64,000 nucleotides of DNA, taken from assembly GCF_023913515.1 (NCBI RefSeq), contig NZ_CP099391.1, forward strand, positions 1,426,001 to 1,490,000. Reading direction: 5' to 3'. This document shows, piece after piece, positions 59,879-64,000 of the stretch (within the stretch, counting starts at the first letter, position 1; every line of letters begins with the position of its first letter). The notes beneath the pieces are model-generated. The model had not been told where the DNA came from, ran no database searches, and was given only the letters and a program-made list of their open reading frames with translations. Position numbers and translations under genes: made by a program. Origin of the DNA: Natronococcus sp. CG52. Lineage in GTDB: Archaea; Halobacteriota; Halobacteria; Halobacteriales; Natrialbaceae.

Positions 59879-61659
59879 AGCGACACCCCGGCGTCACCGA
59901 CCGTCTCCTCGTCGGTAACGTCCTTGCGCTTGTCGACGAGACTTACGGACTCGCCGTTCGCGCGTTCGTAGCTGAGGTCTTCGTACTGAACGCCGGTTCC
60001 CGTCGGCTCGTCCTTCTGTTCCGCGTTCGGACCGGGCTCGTTGCCGAGGTAGATGATGTTCGGGTTAGTTCCGACGTCTTCGAGGAGCCTGAAGTTCGAG
60101 GCGGGCGTGCCGGCGAACTGCTCGAGCAGGAACTGAGCCGCTTCCTCGTCCGGCTCGAACTCTTCCTCGTCTTCCGATTCTTCGTCGTCGGCTTCCTCCT
60201 CCTCTTCCTCGGCTTCTTCGTCGTCGCCGTTCTCGTCTTCGCCGTTTCCGTCGGACTCTTCCTCTCCGTCGTCGGCGCCTTCCTGGTCGCCCTCCTGCTC
60301 TTCGGCCAGTTCCGGTCCGTCCGCGAGGTCGAGTTCGGCGAGAACTTCCTGGCTCTCGAGGTCGAGTCCGTGTTCCGAGAGCGCGTCGAGGACGTCCTGA
60401 ATGTCCTCTTCGGTGTCGGCGTGGTCGCCGTCCGTCTCGGCCAGATCGTCGGTGACGATATCGACCGCGACCATGAGCGCGAGCTCGTCCTGCTCGAGGT
60501 CGGTGGCCTCGATGACCGAATCGAGGTCGTCACCGGCGCCGTCGAGACTCTCCTCGAGGTCGTCAGCGGACGGCGGGTTGAGCTGTGCGAGCGTTCGACC
60601 GCGGCTCGGGTTCTCGGCGTACCGCTGCGGGTCGCTGGTCGAGTCGTTCATGTCGCCGAACTGAATCGCGTCCGGCGGACAGGCCTCCTCACAGGCGGTC
60701 GTGCCGACGAACTCCTCGCCGCGGTGACCGTCCTGGCGGGAGGGGCACATCGTACACTTGCTCATGGTACCGCGTGGGGAACGACTGTCGACCCAGCGGC
60801 CACGCTCGTCCTCCATGTGGTTGCCTTCCATCCCGTCGTGTTGTTCCGCAATCTCGTCGGTCGAGATGTCGGGTTCGTCCCACTGGAAGTAGTTGACGCC
60901 GTAGGGACAGGCGACCTGGCAGTACCGGCAGCCGATACAGACGTCGTAGTCGGTCAGGACCAGCCCGTCTTTATCGCGGGTGTGACGGGCGGTCGTCGGA
61001 CAGACCTTCTCACAGGGCGCGTCGGTACAGTGCTGGCACGGCCGAACGAGTCGGTTTCGGCTCGTGCTGCTCGGCGCACCGGCGTCCTCGTACTCGAGGA
61101 CGTACATCCAGTTGACCCCCTGGTCGAGGTTGTTCTCCGAGGAACAGGCGGTGACGCAGGAGAGACAGCCGTCGCAGCGCTCGAGGTCGATGGCCATCCC
61201 CCACTGGACGCCCTCGCCGTCGCCGCCTACTCCGACGTCTCCGTCTTCCTCTTCGGCAGCGGCGAGCGCTTCCTGGTTCCCGTCGTCGACGGTTCCCCAG
61301 GCGCCGAGACCGACGGCGGCGGCGCCGGCCCCCATCTTCTTCATCACGTCACGTCGAGGCTCTTCGCCGTCGCCCTCGAACTTCTCGAGCATGCTCGAGA
61401 ACGTACCCTTCGCTTCCTCCTGGGCGTTCTCGTAAGCTTCCTCGGTCGGACGATCGTCGACGCCGAACTCGTCCATCACGTCGTCGTGATACTTCTCGTG
61501 GAAGTCGGCCTCGGAGAGTTCACCCTTCGTGACCCGCATCGCGTCTTCGGCCATCTCCATCCCGAGATCGGTGTCGTACTCCGTGTCGTCGAGCATTCCC
61601 TCGAGATCGTTCTCCCACTCTTCGCCGAGCGGGTGGAACGACTCGTCGTCCGTGCTCAT
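59875..61659 (-). CDS. Tat-exported four-cluster [4Fe-4S] protein (PsrB/HybA-like) with acidic insertion
   Basis: 594 residues. A 100-residue acidic N-region precedes a twin-arginine motif PRRDVMKKMGAGAAAVGLGA (101-120). The ferredoxin domain has CDGCLSCVTAC (162-172), CQHCTDAPCEKVCP (208-221), CIGCRYCQVACP (241-252) and CTMC...CEEACP (302-328), ligands for four clusters. From about 365 to 520 an Asp/Glu-rich segment interrupts the domain before FRLLEDVGTNPNIIYLGNEP, which is where PsrB-type proteins normally end. It passes electrons between a partner and the NrfD-like subunit on the outer side. First gene of the operon; no molybdopterin catalytic subunit is present. Confidence 0.88.
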   Translation of the reverse strand: MSTDDESFHPLGEEWENDLEGMLDDTEYDTDLGMEMAEDAMRVTKGELSEADFHEKYHDDVMDEFGVDDRPTEEAYENAQEEAKGTFSSMLEKFEGDGEEPRRDVMKKMGAGAAAVGLGAWGTVDDGNQEALAAAEEEDGDVGVGGDGEGVQWGMAIDLERCDGCLSCVTACSSENNLDQGVNWMYVLEYEDAGAPSSTSRNRLVRPCQHCTDAPCEKVCPTTARHTRDKDGLVLTDYDVCIGCRYCQVACPYGVNYFQWDEPDISTDEIAEQHDGMEGNHMEDERGRWVDSRSPRGTMSKCTMCPSRQDGHRGEEFVGTTACEEACPPDAIQFGDMNDSTSDPQRYAENPSRGRTLAQLNPPSADDLEESLDGAGDDLDSVIEATDLEQDELALMVAVDIVTDDLAETDGDHADTEEDIQDVLDALSEHGLDLESQEVLAELDLADGPELAEEQEGDQEGADDGEEESDGNGEDENGDDEEAEEEEEEADDEESEDEEEFEPDEEAAQFLLEQFAGTPASNFRLLEDVGTNPNIIYLGNEPGPNAEQKDEPTGTGVQYEDLSYERANGESVSLVDKRKDVTDEETVGDAGVSL

Positions 61660-61923
61660 TACCGGAGAACACCTCTGGACGTGACGGTTCGGTTACACGC
61701 CAGTACGTAGTTGGATACAGTCATATGTCTCCTCTATCCCGCACTCACGACTAAACGTTGTTGAAGTATCGACCCGATTTCCAACTACTGAGAATGGCAC
61801 CGAATATGTTCGTCTCTATATTACGGCCCAGCTCGCAAACGATCGCAGTCCACGGCCACCTCGAACGACGCCCGTCGTCGAGTTCGGAACCCCACGAGTT
61901 ACCGAGGCACACCTTCGTCTCTG

Positions 61924-62595
61924 TTAGCCGCTCGCGAGCTGATCCTCGAGCGACCCGGGACGGCTGTCGGGGAACTCCTCGACGAACCGCTTGATGATCG
62001 CCTCTTCGGCCCGATGGAGCGTCTCGCTGCAGGTCGACTTGGCGATGTCCAGATGGTCGGCCAGTTCCGTCAGCGAACAGCGACGCGGGGTGTCGTAGTA
62101 CCCCTCGTCGACGGCCGTGACGGCCACTTCGAGCTGTCGTTCCGAGAGAAGCTGACTCTCGTAGAGCCGCTCCCGGACCTGTTCGATCCGATACCGGAGG
62201 CCGGCCCGCTCGAGTCGGTCGGCGAGCGCTGCGAGCTGTTCTCGCGACCCGGTGACGTCGATCACCGCCTCGCCGTCCTGGATTTCGACCGGGAGATCGA
62301 TCGGAATTCCGGACTCGCGAGAGGAGAACAACAGCAGGGGGGCCGTCGTGTCGAAGTGAACCGTCGTCTCGTCGTCGGTCCGTCCGGCGGTCGAGAGGTT
62401 CGAAATCTGCGGGTGATCGTCCAGCTCGCCGACCGCCTCGGTGACTTCGGAGCCGGTGAGGCGAACGAGCGCGAAGCCCGATCCCGCGCCCGGGACTGCC
62501 TCGAGCATTCGGAACGTCGTCTCGGGGTAGGCCGTCGAGACCTGCCACATCCAGACCTGCTCGGGCATCGTGATGGTGAGTGTCGCCTGGGCCAT
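61924..62595 (-). CDS. Bat-type HTH_10 transcriptional regulator
   Basis: 223 residues from the ATG at 62595 (MAQATLTITMPEQVWMWQVS). The N-terminal 150 residues are a ligand or partner-binding domain of the bacterioopsin-activator/DmsR type; the C-terminal HTH_10 is LLSERQLEVAVTAVDEGYYD (about 155-174) and CSLTELADHLDIAKSTCSET, then LHRAEEAIIKRF. Family members regulate anaerobic respiration and pigment genes. Lying 264 nt from the PsrBC-like operon on the same strand, it is a candidate regulator of it; this is inference. Confidence 0.88.
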   Translation of the reverse strand: MAQATLTITMPEQVWMWQVSTAYPETTFRMLEAVPGAGSGFALVRLTGSEVTEAVGELDDHPQISNLSTAGRTDDETTVHFDTTAPLLLFSSRESGIPIDLPVEIQDGEAVIDVTGSREQLAALADRLERAGLRYRIEQVRERLYESQLLSERQLEVAVTAVDEGYYDTPRRCSLTELADHLDIAKSTCSETLHRAEEAIIKRFVEEFPDSRPGSLEDQLASG

Positions 62596-62726
62596 GCGAA
62601 CGGGTATCCCTACGGTCGTCACGGGGAATACCACCATCCACATTCCTACGGCGTGAGAACACACGGCGAACATGTTCCCCTGATGTCCCCCGCCGCTTCG
62701 AAGGCAGTAGTCCGTCCGAGGGGTCG

Positions 62727-63632
62727 TCAGCGCAGGTGATCGAGCAACAGGTCGGTCGTCCGCTCCGGCTCCTCGTGGGGAACCCAGTGACTCGTCTCGG
62801 GGAGGCGTTCGAGCCGACCGCGCTCGCAGAACTGCACGCTCGCGAGTCCGAGTTCGGGGACGAGCGCCTCGTCCTCCTCGCCCCAGACGACGACCGTCGG
62901 CTGCTCGAGGGGGGGTCCCGCGGCGCGTCCGGCGGGTAGCGTGCGAGCGCCCGGTACCAGTTCAGCATCCCGGTGAGCGCGCCCTCCCGTCCCCAGGCCC
63001 GACGGTAGTGAGCCAGCTCCGCTTCGGCGAACGTTCCGGGGGGACGCGGTCTCCCGCAGCGCTCGCTCGAGGAGTCGGAAGTCGCCGACTCGACAGAGTC
63101 CCTCCGGGAGCCACGGCAACTGGAACGCGAGCACGTACCAGCTTCGCCGAAGCTGTTCGGGATTCGACGCGAGTTGCTGGCGAAACGCGACCGGATGAGG
63201 CGCGTTGATGATGGCCAGGCGGTCGACGACGTCCGGGTACCGGAGCGCGAGATCCCAGCCGACGGCGCCGCCCCAGTCGTGGCCGACGACGTGTGCCGTC
63301 TCGCGGCCTTCGCTCGCGATCAGGTCGACGATATCCCTCGAGAGATCCCGGAGCTGGTACGCCCGCACGTCCTGTGGCTTCTCGCTCAGGTTGTACCCCC
63401 GTTGATCGGGGACGACCACCCGGTAACCGGCCTCGACTAGCGGTTCGATCTGTTCCCGCCACGCGTACCAGAACTCGGGAAAGCCGTGGAGCAACACGAC
63501 GAGCGGATCGTCCGCGTCGCCGGCGGTAACGGCGTGCAGCCGAACCCCGTTCACCGTTCGGGACGTCGATGTCGCCTCGGCGAACGAGAGGATCGACGCG
63601 TCCGTCTCGAGGGGCGCTGGAGGCGCGTCCAT
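62727..63632 (-). CDS. Alpha/beta hydrolase (epoxide-hydrolase-like) with two compensating frameshifts
   Basis: 301 residues. VVLLHGFPEFWYAWREQIEP (about 45-64) is the oxyanion-hole HGFP motif; AHVVGHDWGGAVGWDLALRY holds the nucleophile Asp in GHDWGG (about 115-120); VWGEEDEALVPELG and ETSHWVPHEEPERT supply acid and catalytic His, as in soluble epoxide hydrolases and haloalkane dehalogenase relatives. Residues about 197-243 (SPRNVRRSGAGSLPSGLGTG and on) are out of frame: the expected TFAEAELAHYRRAWG and MLNWYRALARYPPDAPRD occur in another frame. One C too many near 63038 and one too few near 62910 explain it. Confidence 0.82.
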   Translation of the reverse strand: MDAPPAPLETDASILSFAEATSTSRTVNGVRLHAVTAGDADDPLVVLLHGFPEFWYAWREQIEPLVEAGYRVVVPDQRGYNLSEKPQDVRAYQLRDLSRDIVDLIASEGRETAHVVGHDWGGAVGWDLALRYPDVVDRLAIINAPHPVAFRQQLASNPEQLRRSWYVLAFQLPWLPEGLCRVGDFRLLERALRETASPRNVRRSGAGSLPSGLGTGGRAHRDAELVPGARTLPAGRAAGPPLEQPTVVVWGEEDEALVPELGLASVQFCERGRLERLPETSHWVPHEEPERTTDLLLDHLR

Positions 63633-63850
63633 ACGTCCGGTTCCGGTTCGCGGCCGGATTTACGTACCGGTCGCGGAAGGGACTCCCGTCTCGGCTGGTC
63701 GGCGCGAAGTGATCCGTGCGAACGCGTTCGACACTTCCGTTTCCGGAGAGTCAGCCGCTCTCGTCTCGCCGCCGAAACGCCGGAGCCGAGCACGCGCTCG
63801 AGCACGGAGATCAGAAAGCCCGACCACGCGCTCGCCACGGTCGAACCGTG

Positions 63851-63976
63851 TCAGGTCCAGGCTCGAAGACAGTCCGCCGAGCAGAAGTACAGATCGACGG
63901 ACTCACCGGGGGTGGAGTCGGTGTGCGTCGTCAGCGTGTACGCGACCTCGTCGGTTCGACAGTTGTCACAGCCCAT
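63851..63976 (-). CDS. 41-residue CxxC...CxxxC zinc-binding protein
   Basis: MGCDNCRTDEVAYTLTTHTD, then STPGESVDLYFCSADCLRAW and T. The pattern CxxC...FCSxxC...W is that of tiny haloarchaeal MYM/TRASH-like zinc fingers. Four cysteines make one zinc site. Possibly a regulatory or metal-sensing protein; function unknown. The clean ATG and the complete cysteine set support it although it is very short. The 218 nt between it and the hydrolase gene hold no gene I can see. Confidence 0.6.
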   Translation of the reverse strand: MGCDNCRTDEVAYTLTTHTDSTPGESVDLYFCSADCLRAWT

Positions 63977-64000
63977 ACCGAACCCGACTGGAGAACGGGA

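Noticed and set aside
61751-62968. Arg/Ser-rich minus-strand frame of about 400 residues
   Set aside because: Only its first 20 residues (MLNWYRALARYPPDAPRDPP) are family-like, and those belong to the frameshifted hydrolase; the rest shadows the Bat-type regulator.
1-64000. tRNA, rRNA, CRISPR arrays, complete insertion sequences
   Set aside because: No tRNA-like cloverleaf with GGTTCGAATCC-type arms, no rRNA signature, no regularly spaced repeats outside the coding repeat gene, and no transposase or integrase ORF were seen.

Overview
This window is chromosomal DNA of a halophilic archaeon (class Halobacteria, probably a Natrialbales-type genus; genus is an inference). The evidence is high GC with frequent CTCGAG, strongly acidic predicted proteins, archaeal ribosomal proteins L11, L1, L10 and L12, HalX and HTH_10 (Bat-type) regulators, twin-arginine lipoproteins, and TATA elements about 27 nt before many start codons (leaderless genes).

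Layout. 1-8.4 kb: 5' part of purM, an M50 protease translationally coupled to a TraB-family membrane protein, a hotdog thioesterase, a DUF7344-type wHTH, a DMT transporter, a HAD-IIA phosphatase, a small exporter, a methyltransferase and small zinc proteins. 8.8-16.3 kb: MFS transporter, cupin, a large actin-like/coiled-coil/membrane-anchored protein, SHOCT protein, MOSC protein and ATP-type PEP carboxykinase. 16.6-18.5 kb: a secreted, extremely acidic repeat protein. 18.7-27.4 kb: HEWD protein, CutA and L11, then about 5.4 kb of accessory DNA with two decayed genes (glycosyltransferase, zinc alcohol dehydrogenase), an MBL hydrolase and membrane proteins, then the L1-L10-L12 operon with a structured leader. 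27.4-37.3 kb: HAD hydrolase, TctA-type permease, multi-PAS histidine kinase, BtpA-like protein, OYE-type reductase, cupredoxin lipoprotein, MscS channel, thioredoxin-like protein. 37.6-45.8 kb: Lrp regulator coupled to an aminotransferase, BASS/ACR3-type transporter, GNAT, two DAO-type FAD oxidoreductases and an ornithine cyclodeaminase homologue, suggesting amino or imino acid metabolism. 45.9-48.4 kb: a degenerate histidine kinase convergent with a HalX response regulator. 48.5-53.3 kb: purL, a PHP phosphoesterase coupled to an asparagine-synthase-like protein, and a cupin. 53.5-58 kb: a 1022-residue MEDS/PAS/GAF histidine kinase sharing its C-terminal third with the 29.6-kb kinase, and an Mrp-type Fe-S cluster ATPase. 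58.2-61.7 kb: a coupled three-gene operon for a PsrBC/NrfD-like quinone-linked complex without a catalytic subunit. The window ends with a Bat-type regulator, an alpha/beta hydrolase carrying two compensating frameshifts, and a 41-residue zinc protein.

The most unusual items are the actin-like coiled-coil protein (10.5-13.0 kb), the acidic repeat protein (16.6-18.5 kb), the TraB protein interrupted by a membrane insertion (1.4-3.2 kb), the orphan PsrBC operon with a long acidic insertion (58.2-61.7 kb), and the pseudokinase/HalX pair (45.9-48.4 kb). No tRNA, rRNA, CRISPR array or intact insertion sequence was recognised.
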